A stretch of 64,000 bases of DNA, taken from NCBI GenBank assembly GCA_963556495.2, contig OY747702.1, positions 27,070,403 through 27,134,402 of the forward strand. Direction: 5' to 3'. The notes under the pieces were generated by a model. It did no database searches. It had not been told where the DNA came from and saw only the letters and a program-made list of their open reading frames with translations. Within the stretch, counting starts at the first letter, position 1. Every line of letters begins with the position of its first letter. The translations under genes and the position numbers were made by a program. Below are positions 12,069 through 24,402 of this stretch, in pieces. This stretch comes from Valencia hispanica. Taxonomy: Eukaryota; Chordata; Actinopteri; Cyprinodontiformes; Valenciidae.

Positions 12069-12086
12069 GGGGGGGGGGGGGGGGGG
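12069..12086. repeat. (G)18 mononucleotide run
   Basis: Eighteen consecutive G bases on the plus strand after a T-rich stretch, just 5' of the LINE fragment. Length may be affected by assembly or sequencing error. Confidence 0.95.
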
Positions 12087-12139
12087 TTGCATGTTGAACA
12101 ATCCAGGTAACTGAGCTGTTTCATCTCAAGCAAACCTTT

Positions 12140-13190
12140 ATACCACCAATGTATACCACAATGTATACCACAAGTTTGACTTCTACCAAGTCAGGAGATG
12201 CTGCTACCCCCTTTGCCTCTCCCTCCCACTTCTCTGTCTCCAAAAGTCAGGTGAAGAGGCAGCTGGAGAAACTGAACCGGAACAAGGCTGCAGGTCCAGA
12301 TGGTGTCAACCCCAGAGTCCTGAAGGCCTGTGCAGAGCAGCACAGCGCAGTACTCTCACCATTCCTTTTCACTCTGTACACCTCAGACTTCCAGTACAGA
12401 GACCTGTCATCTGCAGAAATACTCAGATGACTCTGCAATTGTCGGGTGTATCAGAGATGGACAACAAGCTGAATACAGAGAACTGGTGGACCGCTTTGTG
12501 ACATGGTGTGGAAACAATCGTCTCACCTTGAATGTGAACAAAACAAAGGAGATGATTGTAGATTTCAGAAGAAACAGGGATAAGTCAAACTCTGTTTCCA
12601 TCATGGGAGAAGAAGTGGAGGTTGTTGAGGGGTATAAATACCTCGGAGTTCACCTTGACAACTGACTGGACTGGAGACTGAACAGTGAAGCCGTCTATAA
12701 GAAGGGACAGAGCAGACTGTACTTCTTCAGGAAGCTTAGGTCCTTCAAGGTTTGCAGCAAGATGCTGCATATTTTCTACAAGTCTGTTGTGGAGAGTGTA
12801 ATCTCTTCAGCTGTCATCTGTTTGGGTAGCAGCATCAGAGCCAGGGACTTAAAAATGCTAAACAACCTGATAAAGAAGTCTGGTTCTGTTCTTGGGACAA
12901 CTGTGGAACATCTGGAGATGATGATGCTAAGAAGGATTTTTCATAAAATCAAAAAGATTATGGACAACCCTGAGCATCCTCTTCATGAGACAGTCATACA
13001 ACAACAGAGCGTCTTCAGTCGGAGGCTTCTTCAGTTTCGCTGCAATACAGACCGCTACAGTAAATCCTTCCTGCCCACAGCCATCATTATCTACAACAAC
13101 TCCTTAAAGAATTAATTATATGAGCTATACCAACACTTAATTTCCCTCTGGGATCAATAAAGTATTTTTGAATTTGAATTGAAATGAAAT
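12140..13190 (+). mobile_element. LINE (L2/Rex-like) 3' fragment, copy 1, broken reverse transcriptase
   Basis: The plus strand encodes the C-terminal part of a non-LTR retrotransposon ORF2: KRQLEKLNRNKAAGPDGVNP at 12250, a deletion that joins it to VLSPFLFTLYTSDF, then DDSAIVGCIRDG with the catalytic DD pair, and a tail ending IIIYNNSLKN near 13115. A frameshift at about 12415 and a TGA near 12664 break it. The 3' end reads GATCAATAAAGTATTTTTGA and finishes in a short AATTGAAATGAA-type tandem repeat, as in L2/Rex-type LINEs. It is the plus-strand arm of an inverted pair with 15937-16850. Confidence 0.88.
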
Positions 13191-13199
13191 GAAATGAAG

Positions 13200-14881
<1,682 letters not shown>

Positions 14882-15936
14882 TCACTTCATTTTACCTTCA
14901 CCAAAGCAAAGACATCTACACCTCATGCCAGGCTGTGTGTCATTGGAGAAAGTTCTCAGGCTTCAGATGGAAACTTCATTATGCTTTTCTGAGGGAAGAG
15001 CTGTGACACGGATAGCTAATTTTTATGCAAAATATTTCTCATTAAATTTTTATTTTAAATACACAAAACTAAATTAAACAGCCCACACATAGCTCAGAAA
15101 AAAAAGAATAATATTATTACTAATATTATTATGTTTCTTTTCTTTACGGATTTCTTACCTAATATTACACTAAATGTATTTATGTATTTCGAAAATATTT
15201 TTAACAGAATTTTATTGAGGCACACACAATAACTCCATCACCATATGTGCACATTCACACTATTAGAAAATAAACAATTTCTACAGCTTTTAATTTTACT
15301 GAAACTACTGTCTATGATTTTCTATTCTATTGTGTATATATATTCCTCTCAGTTTTTTGCAGATGATTATGAGGTTAATGCTTTGTCCATCTTCTCCTGG
15401 ATTGCTTTGTTGACATCAAGAGATCGATGGCACAAAGATTTCTGGCATTAGCACTAACAAAACCCCGTGTATTGAGCTTTCTTTCTTTAAAAATTTTACA
15501 AGAAAAACAACATTGCAAAATTAAGTGTGAAAGTGGCTCCTTGTTTAAACTTGATAGTCAAATGAACTCAGTGGTCTAATTCTGCTTTTTCCAGATGTGG
15601 TATTTTCACAACAAAAATGCCTTATCTCTCTAAAAGCATACATAGCTATAAACAGCTGCTGAAAATGCCCCTGCTGTTTTAACTGAAGGAAATAAACAGT
15701 TCACTCCTGTATTTAGGATTTTTTTTTAAGCTCAAAATACTCTCTTTATTTTATCTGTCTAAACAACTGTACTTATACAGTCAGGAAAAATGCATTACAA
15801 AAGTAAGGGGTTACAGGAATATATTCCTTTTTTAGTAATAGAGTAATATAACCCATTACTTAGTAAATGTATGGCAATATATTACTCTTTACAACTTCAG
15901 TAACCCGAGTTACAAGCATGTCTAAAATTGTTTACA

Positions 15937-16850
15937 ATTCAATTCAATTCAATTCAAAAATACTTTATTGATCCCAGAGGGAAATTAAGTGTTGGTATAG
16001 CTCATATAATCAATTCTTTAAGGAGTTGTTGTAGATAATGATGGCTGTGGGCAGGAAGGATTTCCTGTAGCGGTCTGTATTGCAGCGAAACTGAAGAAGC
16101 CTCCGACTGAAGATGCTCTGTTGTTGTGTGACTGTCTCATGAAGAGGATGCTCAGGGTTGTCCATAATTTTTTTGATTTTATGAAGAATCCTTCTTTGCA
16201 TTATCATCTCCAGATTTTCCACAGTTGTCCCAAGAACAGAACCAGCCTTCTTTATCAGGTTGTTGAGCCTTTTTAAATCCCTGGCTCTGATGCTGCTACC
16301 CCAACAGATGACGGCTGAAGAGATCACACTCTCCACAACAGACTTGTAGAAGATCTGCAGCATCTTGCTGCAAACCTTGAAGGACCTAAGCTTCCTCAAG
16401 AAGTACAGTCTGCTCTGTCCCTTCTTGTAGACGGCTTCACTGTTGCGCCTCCAGTCCAGTCTGTTGTCAAGGTGAACTCCGAGGTATTTATACTCCTCAA
16501 CCACCTCCACTTCTTCTCCCATGATGGAAACAGTGTTTGACTTATCCCTGTTTCTTCTGAAATCTACAATCATCTCCTTTGTTTTGTTCACATTCAAGGT
16601 GAGACGATTGTTTCCACACCATGTCACAAAGCGGTCCACCAACTCTCTGTATTCAGCTTCTTGTCCATCTCTGATACACCCGACAATTGCAGAGTCATCT
16701 GAGTATTTCTGCAGATGACAGGTCTCTGATTTGTACTGGAAGTCTGAGGTGTACAGAGTAAAAAGGAATGGTGAGAGTACGGTCCCCTGTGGTGCTCCTG
16801 TGCTGCTGACCACCTGGTTTGACACACAATTCTTCAGTCTCACAAATTGT
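15937..16850 (-). mobile_element. LINE (L2/Rex-like) 3' fragment, copy 2, 277-codon open RT segment
   Basis: Minus-strand frame 16843-16010 is uninterrupted for 277 codons. It contains the RT block GAPQGTVLSPFLFTLYTSDF, the catalytic SDDSAIVG (family (A/Y)xDD), thumb region and the same C-terminus as copy 1. The 5' part of the element is missing, so it cannot be autonomous. The 3' end runs into the ATTGAATTGAATTGAA repeat at 15937-15957. It lies about 2.7 kb from copy 1 in inverted orientation, with exon 5 of the receptor gene between. Confidence 0.9.
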
Positions 16851-16979
16851 CATTACATTGATGTACAGCCAAAGAAAAAAAGCCAAACTCCGCCCAACTA
16901 ATGCAGCGGACACAATCAAGTTGGATAACATATAAGAAGATCAATGGGGCACCTCTTGTTGCTCAAAACCAAAACATCA

Positions 16980-17260
16980 GAAAATCAGGATGTATGAGGA
17001 AAAGATCAACCGCACATTTTCACTGTGGCACTATTTCCCTGACCGCCTATCCACCTGTCAAAAGACTGTTCAGTCTCAGAGGTCTCATTCTAACAGCTAC
17101 ACGCAACCGTCTTGGTGATGAGCACTTTCAGCACCTTCTTTTGATGCAATTTAATAAATATTTCAGTGAGATAGACTGTGGAGGCATACCCTCTACACCA
17201 CCGAATAGCAGCTATAGTGAAACATTTCTGTTAAGCTTTTGTTACTTGCATTGTTGTTAG
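16980..17260 (+). pseudogene. hAT transposase C-terminal dimerisation-domain fragment
   Basis: The plus strand encodes VKRLFSLRGLILTATRNRLG followed by DEHFQHLLLMQFNKYF at about 17055-17162, which fits the hAT dimerisation motif (RLFSxxGxIxTxxRNRLxxxHxxxLLxL). The frame 16901-17260 lacks the catalytic core. An element end with the wording GTAACTTGCCCAACACTG, a typical hAT terminus, lies at 17884-17901. Confidence 0.65.
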
Positions 17261-17919
17261 GTTATTCTGATTGATTTATTTATTGGCCGAGAAAACAAGT
17301 ATTCATTATTTTTATTTTTGTTATATTCTTATTTTATGCATATGACTACTCTAACGGCATTCATTTTTAGGCTTTACTGGAAGTTCTGCCTTAATGTGGC
17401 ATGCAAACACTTGTAAGGCAAATGTTGTGCCTGTCTTCAGTTATTGTTGACCTTAAGAGTACCATTTTCCAGCTGTGTTGACGGATGGACTTTGAGAAAG
17501 ATATTTTTGGCCTTTTGGTTGCGGATTGATTTACATTTGCATTTTCCCCCCAATAGCAGATTTCTAATACATGTTTGCATAAAAATTTTCTTAAGGATAT
17601 ATTGACTAATTTTGATAGTTTTTGATAAAGCACTTTTGTGAAAAACATGTTATGTCCACCAAGCAAAGGCAAGCAAAGACACTTGAGACTTGAAGTTTTA
17701 TAAAATAGGATTAAAAATACAGTATTTGAAGTCTCACACTTGTGTAAAGTGTCATTATTTTATGACAGTGTCACATATTTAATATATTTTGCCAAAATAA
17801 ACTTAAAGCAGTGTAACTTAGTTACATTTTTGAGATGTTTTCTAGGCTGTAACTAGTTATATAAAATATATTACAATTTTATTGTAACTTGCCCAACACT
17901 GGTGACTTACTTCATGAAG

Positions 17920-18660
17920 ATACACATTGCTGATCCCTAGATCATGCTTTGTCTTCAGAACTGCCTTAATTCTTTGTGTCAGAGATTCTACAATTTGTTG
18001 GAAATATTCCTCAAGAGATTTTTGGTCCATACTGACATGATATCATGCAGTTGCTGCATATCTGTCAGCTCACATCATGATGAATATCACCAGTCCCACT
18101 ATATACCAAATGTGCTTCATTGGACTGACATAAGGTGACTGTGGAGGCCTTTGAAAAACAGTGAATTTGTTGTCATGTTCAAGAAACTAGTTTGAGATGA
18201 TTTGAGCTTTGTGACATGGTGCATTATGCTGCTGGAAGTAGCCATCAGGGAGATGTTTACTCTGTAGTCATAAAGGGAAGTACATGGTCAGCAGCAATAT
18301 CTAGGTAGGTTGTGACATTCAAACAATGCTCAATCTGCACATTCTTCTCCGACCTTAGACATCACCATGGTGTTTTTGTCCACAGAATTGCCACTCACTG
18401 GACATTTTCTCTTTTTCAGACCATTCTCTGTAAAGTTGAAAGACAATGGAGCGTGAAAGTTCCAGCAGATTCTGTAACATACAGACCTGTCTCACAGCAA
18501 CAACCATGCACTGTTAGTTAGATTCCCTTTGTTCCCTATTCTGATGCTCGGTTTGAACTTCAGAAAGTCATCTTCACCAACACCAAGGATGCACTGATTT
18601 CTTGCCATGTCATTGGCTGACTTATTACATGTGTTAACAAGCTATTGAAAGGGTATACCA
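17920..18660 (-). mobile_element. Internally deleted Tc1-like element, same family as 1-625
   Basis: Read on the minus strand it starts near 18660 with the noncoding end and the wording GAATGGTCTGAAAAAGAGAA (18430-18411), and the transposase C-terminus DQKSLEEYFQQIVESLTQRI is encoded around 18030-17970. The central catalytic part is largely lost and the rest has stops. The matches are to a fish Tc1-like family I know; 1-625 and 31575-31935 belong to it as well. Confidence 0.7.
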
Positions 18661-20560
18661 TCACTGTAATAATTACTTCCACTTGAAGAGTGTCATGCAT
18701 TATTGTTCATGTTTTGATTTGAGAAGCTTTGCTCCATCTGCGCTTGTAGGGAGACCTCCTCTTTCACAAAATTCTGCTACCTCTTTCTCGCCACCACGAA
18801 CTTCACTCTGTCGATCTGTCTGACCACACCAGCTTTTTGAACAGTATACTTTGAACGGTATACTTACGACTGGAAGTGTATTCCATCATGTTCCCAAATG
18901 TGAGCAGAGTACATATTTTTAATTGATGCAATGCAAACTCAAAGATAGTAGAGGTTTTATGGATGCTGCTTTAGAGCATGTTGCTAATCTCAGTTAAAAG
19001 CACACTTCGACCCTATTTCCTTTGATCCAGTATAAGATCCTGACTGTGACCAAATTTTATTCCTTTGTTTTATTAGTTTAACTTTTTATATATTACTCTT
19101 TTAAGGACATTTTTCATGACTGTGTACCTTTGATTGTCTAGCCTTTCTTTCTTCTTTTTTTTACATTTTAAAGTTTTATAGTGCAGTGGTTTTTATTTAC
19201 TTTTTATATAGTGAAAGGATATGGTATGGTATGGAAACAATTCTCTATCTGTCATTTACTAATGATTTGCTAATTTTTACATTCAAACTCTTCTTTTTGT
19301 TTCAGGTAAAAATTCAGCCATTGGAATGATTTATTAAAAGGTTTGTGGTACTTTGCCACAGATAGAAATTGTACTGGCATTACAAAATCCTCTTTAATTA
19401 TATCAGATGAGCAAATTTTTTTGTCCTGCTAGATGCTCCTGTTTCTGCAGCAAACGGTTGCTGGAGTGCAACCCAGTGTGAAGAGGCCCACTAGAGCATC
19501 AGACAATACAGGCTGTTTTAGGGCAGGTGCTTAGCCTTTTGTGATCAAAACTTTATGTACTGGACATTTATTATTCAGTGAAACGAAAGGCACAGTCAGC
19601 TGCTCCTGACGGGGTAACTCACATCAGAAATTATCTTCCCAAGGTTAGCTCTGCACTGGAGCATTTGACTAATGGCATCGGCTTTGGTAGTTCAGTGGTT
19701 TGACACGAGTCAGGATTAAAAAATAAATCTAAAAACCAGCTTTACGAACTTCACCTATTAATTTTAATTTAGAAATTGTGTTTCACAATCTTGAGAAAAA
19801 CATGTAAATTTTCACAACCATCTTACTCCTGTTAAGAGTGGCAGCAAGGATTCGATTCAGTTATCCCATTTATATTGTTAGCTTTCTGCCCAGCTCTCCA
19901 CAAGGAGTAAGCCAGGAGAACTCAAGAATTCCTGCACCCAGCTCTTTTGTTTCAGCAAAATTCGGATTACTAGGGGAGCAAATATGCCTTTAAGTTGGTC
20001 TAATGAAGAATCAAAACACTGATATAAAAAATCTAAAAGCAGTTGAGCAAAGCACGCTGTGTCTCTTCTGCAGCGTGCCAGCAAGAAAGAGCCCCGAACT
20101 TCGTCTCCGATGACTTATGGTCTTCCCTGCCACTCTTGTAGTAAAATGTATTACTCTGCCTGCCTGTCTCTTATGGCAGTGTAACCATGCATGCAAAAGG
20201 AATAAACTGTTTATAATAGCAAACTTTCCCAAGTGCTAAATCTAAATACTAAATCTAAGGTTATCCAGGTTACCAACACAATATTCCTTCAATACATTTG
20301 ATTTTGTATTTTGTATCCCTCTAATGCCATTCGACCACTCCTCCTTCCACTTCATAGCCATAAATAAGCCATTTTTTTACCCAGGTATCTAAAAGCTGCA
20401 TATCCTTTTATTAGTCCTATTAGTGAGGTATTTTAGACAATATATGATTATATAGGTGCTGACTTGCAATTTCATTTAATTGTATAGTATTTTCTGAAAA
20501 CTTTATCTTAGACCCAGCTTCAGCTAATATTGGTTTGCATGCCAGTTGACTCTTATGATA
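18661..20560. other. Intron 4 stretch, nothing recognised
   Basis: Unique-looking AT-rich sequence; short frames on both strands show no known domain. Confidence 0.45.
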
Positions 20561-22182
20561 TACACTACCGTTCAAAAGTTTGGGGTCACCCAAACAATTT
20601 TGTGTTTTCCATGAAAAGTCACACTTATTCACCACCATACGTTGTGAAATGAATAGAAAATAGAGTCAAGACATTGACAAGGTTAGAAATAATGATTTGT
20701 ATTTGAAATAAGATTTTTTTTACATCAAACTTTGCTTTCGTCAAAGAATCCTCCATTTGCAGCAATTACAGCATTGCAGACCTTTGGCATTCTAGCTGTT
20801 AATTTGTTGAGGTAATCTGGAGAAATTGCACCCCACGCTTCTAGAAGCAGCTCCCACAATTTGGATTGGTTGGATGGGCACTTCTTGCGTACCATACGGT
20901 CAAGCTGCTCCCACAACAGCTCAATGGGGTTCAAATCTGGTGACTGCGCTGGCCACTCCATTACCGATAGAATACCAGCTGCCTGCTTCTTCTCTAAATA
21001 GTTCTTGCACAATTTGGAGGTGTGTTTTGGATCATTGTCCTGTTGTAGGATGAAATTGGCTCCAATCAAGCGCTGTCCACTGGGTATGGCATGGCGTTGC
21101 AAAATGGAGTGATAGTCTTCCTTATTCAGAATCCCTTTTACCCTGTACAAATCTCCCACCTTACCAGCACCAAAGCAACCCCAGACCATCACATTACCTC
21201 CACCATGCTTAACAGATGGCGTCAGGCATTCTTCCAGCATCTTTTCAGTTGTTCTGCGTCTCACAAACGTTCTTTTTTGTGATCCAAACACCTCAAACTT
21301 GGATTCATCCGTCCACAACACTTTTTTCCAGTCTTCCTCTGTCCAATGTCTGTGTTCTTTTGCCCATCTTAATCTTTTTCTTTTATTGGCCAGTCTCAGA
21401 TATGGCTTTTTCTTTGCCACTCTGCCCTGAAGCCCAGAATCCCGCAGCCGCCTCTTCACTGTAGATGTTGACACTGGTGTTTTGCGGGTACTATTTAATG
21501 AAGATGCCAGTTGGGGACCTGTGAGGCGTCTGTTTCTCAAACTAGAGACTCTAATGTACTTATCTTCTTGCTCAGTTGTGCAACGCGGCCTCCCACTTCT
21601 TTTTCTACTCTGGTTAGAGCCTGTTTGTGCTGTCCTCTGAAGGGAGTAGTACACACCGTTGTAGGAAATCTTCAATTTCTTAGCAATTTCTCGCATGGAA
21701 TAGCCTTCATTTCTAAGAACAAGAATAGACTGTCGAGTTTCAGATGAAAGTTCTCTTTTTCTGGCCATTTTGAGCGTTTAATTGACCCCACAAATGTGAT
21801 GCTCCAGAAACTCAATCTGCTCAAAGGAAGGTCAGTTTTGTAGCTTCTGTACCAAGCTAAACTGTTTTCAGATGTGTGAACATGATTGCACAAGGGTTTT
21901 CTAATCATCAATTAGCCTTCTGAGCCAATGAGCAAACACATTGTACCATTAGAACACTGGAGTGATAGTTGCTGGAAATGGGCCTCTATACACCTATGTA
22001 GATATTGCACCAAAAACCAGACATTTGCAGCTAGAATAGTCATTTACCACATTAGCCATGTATAGAGTGTGTTTCTTTAAAGTTAAGACTAGTTTAAAGT
22101 TATCTTCATTGAAAAGTACAGTGCTTTTCCTTCAAAAATAAGGACATTTCAATGTGACCCCAAACTTTTGAACGGTAGTGTA
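20561..22182 (-). mobile_element. Complete Tc1-like transposon, DD38E type
   Basis: A 1622-bp element with 29-bp perfect terminal inverted repeats starting TACACTACCGTTCAAAAGTT at 20561 and ending with its complement at 22182. TA flanks both sides (20559-20560 and 22183-22184), the Tc1/mariner target duplication. It carries one full-length uninterrupted transposase gene. Ends and gene are all intact, so the copy looks recent. It lies in intron 4 of the receptor gene, transposase in sense orientation. Confidence 0.95.
20725..21768 (-). CDS. Tc1-like transposase, 347 aa, intact, DD38E
   Basis: Cut-and-paste transposase. Residues 1-115 form two helix-turn-helix DNA-binding units (EGYSMREIAKKLKIS is the first recognition region), with an RSGRPR GRPR-like linker at 58-62. 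The catalytic DDE core has D154 (LWTDESKF), a GGGNVMVWGCFG glycine-rich block at 189-201, D244 ([10 protein letters not shown]) and E283 (SPDLNPIELLW). There are 38 residues between the second D and E, instead of the 34 of classical Tc1, because the segment KKQAAGILSVMEWP is four residues longer. DD38E spacing is that reported for the 'Intruder' group of Tc1 relatives. Start at MARKRELSS fits family length. Confidence 0.95.
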   Translation of the reverse strand: MARKRELSSETRQSILVLRNEGYSMREIAKKLKISYNGVYYSLQRTAQTGSNQSRKRSGRPRCTTEQEDKYIRVSSLRNRRLTGPQLASSLNSTRKTPVSTSTVKRRLRDSGLQGRVAKKKPYLRLANKRKRLRWAKEHRHWTEEDWKKVLWTDESKFEVFGSQKRTFVRRRTTEKMLEECLTPSVKHGGGNVMVWGCFGAGKVGDLYRVKGILNKEDYHSILQRHAIPSGQRLIGANFILQQDNDPKHTSKLCKNYLEKKQAAGILSVMEWPAQSPDLNPIELLWEQLDRMVRKKCPSNQSKLWELLLEAWGAISPDYLNKLTARMPKVCNAVIAANGGFFDESKV

Positions 22183-22184
22183 TA

Positions 22185-24165
22185 AAAACATCAGCCATGA
22201 TCAAACCACAAATCACCCAGAGTGACACATTTCCCTACAGAAGACTGAGCAAAACTTAGAAAGTTACTTTAAATCATGTGAGCACGTGCCAACAAATGTC
22301 AATGACGTCTATTTGCGTCCATTTTCTCTGGAGGAACAGGCCTAAATTCCAGCAAACTACAGTGTGAAGCTTGTAGACAGAAACTCAACATGTTCTAACC
22401 GAGTCAAACAGTTTAAATGTGTTAGGAAATGTTTCCTTTTACTACATTTAAAGAAAGTCTAAAGAAGATATAAAAAAACATTTCTGTCTCATTATTCCGT
22501 CTAATTTGGTGCATTTTAACACAGCGTATGTTACTATTTGCTTTAACCCACACAATTGATTCAAATTACACATGAGATTTTAGCATTTTCACGAATGTTT
22601 TTCTACATAATTCAGGAAAATACTTAGTTATATTTTCAAAAACTACATTGGTTGAAGTACATCAGTAGTAAATTATATGTTTAAAGTTATGAAATGGTAG
22701 TAAGAAGAAACGAAAGAGCAACATAAAGGCAAGAAATGGGGGTACAAATTGATAAAGAAGAGAATTGATCCGGAGTCCCTGGAGAAAGAAGAGTCCTTTT
22801 CATACTGAAACATGTTGAATTTAAAATGACCAAAACTGCAAAAGTGAAAGGATGAAATGGCTACTACCCTTTCTTTAGGGTCATTCCTGACCAGGAATGG
22901 ATGGAACCCTCTTTTTGCAAGTCAACAGCAGCGCTAACAACAGTATCTCTATGAAATGTGGTACTGAAATGTAAAGATTTAGGCGAGCTTCTTGAATCAA
23001 TGATTTCACTGGTAATCAAAGAAGCTGACCTGTCCTATGGTATATGCCATGTCTCTATAGCACAAATAATCAATGTTAAATAATATAAAAGTCTTATTTT
23101 TGGCAAATTTTAGGCCTTTTATCGCTACGTAAACTCTTTACTGATTTGTTACAAATTTTGCTTGTCTTTGACAACTCTGAAATGCCTTATTTTAATTTTT
23201 TTAAAGCACACAGTCCAGCTTGGAAAGAGTTTTTTTCAGTTTGAAACACTGTCTAGTTTTCCAAAATCTATAGTGACAATAAGTCAATCCTCAAATAGGT
23301 TGTGAAAATGAAAGTTCTTCACAAAGGCTCAGTCACAATCTGCACATGCTAAATTTTTATTTATTTATTTATTTTTTTACAGTCAATGTATTTTGTCAAC
23401 CCAGCAAAAAAAATAAAAAATAACATGGCCAAGCATTATCCCACAAAAAGTTGACTTTGATAAAGCATTCAGAAGTTACTGCAAATAAATTAGCAAAACT
23501 GTGTAGTTTCTTGTGTAGTCCATAAGCAGAGATTATCTTTTACAATTTACTTAAAAGGTAGGATCATCCTTCTATTTTAATCTCAAAGGACTCCTGTTGT
23601 TTAAGTAAGTACACTTTAAACGATGCATATAGCACTGAAAGGGGGAACCATCTGGGCTTTACTATAGCTAATAAAAAAAAATTAAAAAGAAGCTGGGTTC
23701 ACCCTGTGGTCATGCAGCTCCACACTTAATAGCTGCCATATCCAACAGGTTTGCTAGGAGCGACGGACTTCCTGTAACACACGACTAGATGGCCAGAGCC
23801 GAGATGGGCTGGCATCTGGCCGTGCCAGGCCCCGGAGGATGTCTAAGAGACCGGACACACAGTTTAACTACAGGAACTAAATATTTGCACAGTACACCAA
23901 GACTCGTAAGTCAAACCAACACACTCGAACACACAACGTCACCCACAAACAGATGGATATAAAACATGATAGCATCACTCAACCAGCAGTAATACTTCCA
24001 GCCTGGAGGAGTGGTTTTCATTCGATGCTGATGAATTGAACTGAGCATCCTAAAAACAGGTTTGTTGCCTCTTCTTCATGGGTTCACTGGTTCATTTATT
24101 GCAGCCAAAATGGTGGGTAGGAAAAATTGATAAATCAATGAGTAATTTAAAAAAAAAACGTTGCT
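22185..24165. other. Intron 4 stretch, nothing recognised
   Basis: AT-rich; a GC-richer patch at 23740-23870 has no coding signature I recognise. Confidence 0.45.
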
Positions 24166-24180
24166 GGGGATTTATTCATT

Positions 24181-24387
24181 TATATTGTGATTTTTAAATA
24201 CAGTTTGACAGGAAGAAGGGGAGAGAGAGAGATAGAGAGAGAAAGAGAGAGAGAAAAAGCGAGAAGTGAAAATGGCATGCAGTAAATGGCCTGGGGTTGG
24301 GAATCAAACCTCTAACAGCTGAGTCGAGGACTACGGTCTTCATATGAGGTGCACGTGCTTTACCACTGATCCACATGATGCACTAAA
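24181..24387 (-). mobile_element. tRNA-derived SINE with target-site duplication
   Basis: On the minus strand a tRNA-like head shows an A-box-like TGGATCAGTGG and a B-box-like GGTTTGATTCC, followed by CATTTACTGCATGCCATTTT, a pyrimidine (TCTCTC) stretch and CCTTCTTCCTGTC, a body order I know from common fish SINEs. Flanking direct repeats GGGGATTTATTCATT (24166-24180) and GGGGATTTATTGATT (24388-24402) match at 14 of 15 bases, supporting retrotransposition. Confidence 0.85.
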
Positions 24388-24402
24388 GGGGATTTATTGA
24401 TT

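Larger units (their letters stand above)
15778..17901 (+). mobile_element. Probable hAT element interrupted by the LINE
   Basis: 15778-15915 is full of GTAATAT/TTACT wording with AGTAACCCGAGTTAC, as in fish hAT termini. 17884-17901 ends in CCAACACTG. Between are the LINE copy (15937-16850) and the transposase fragment (16980-17260). Left and right flanks (TACTTATA and GTGACTTA) are only partly alike, so a shared origin of both ends is inferred, not proven. Confidence 0.45.
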
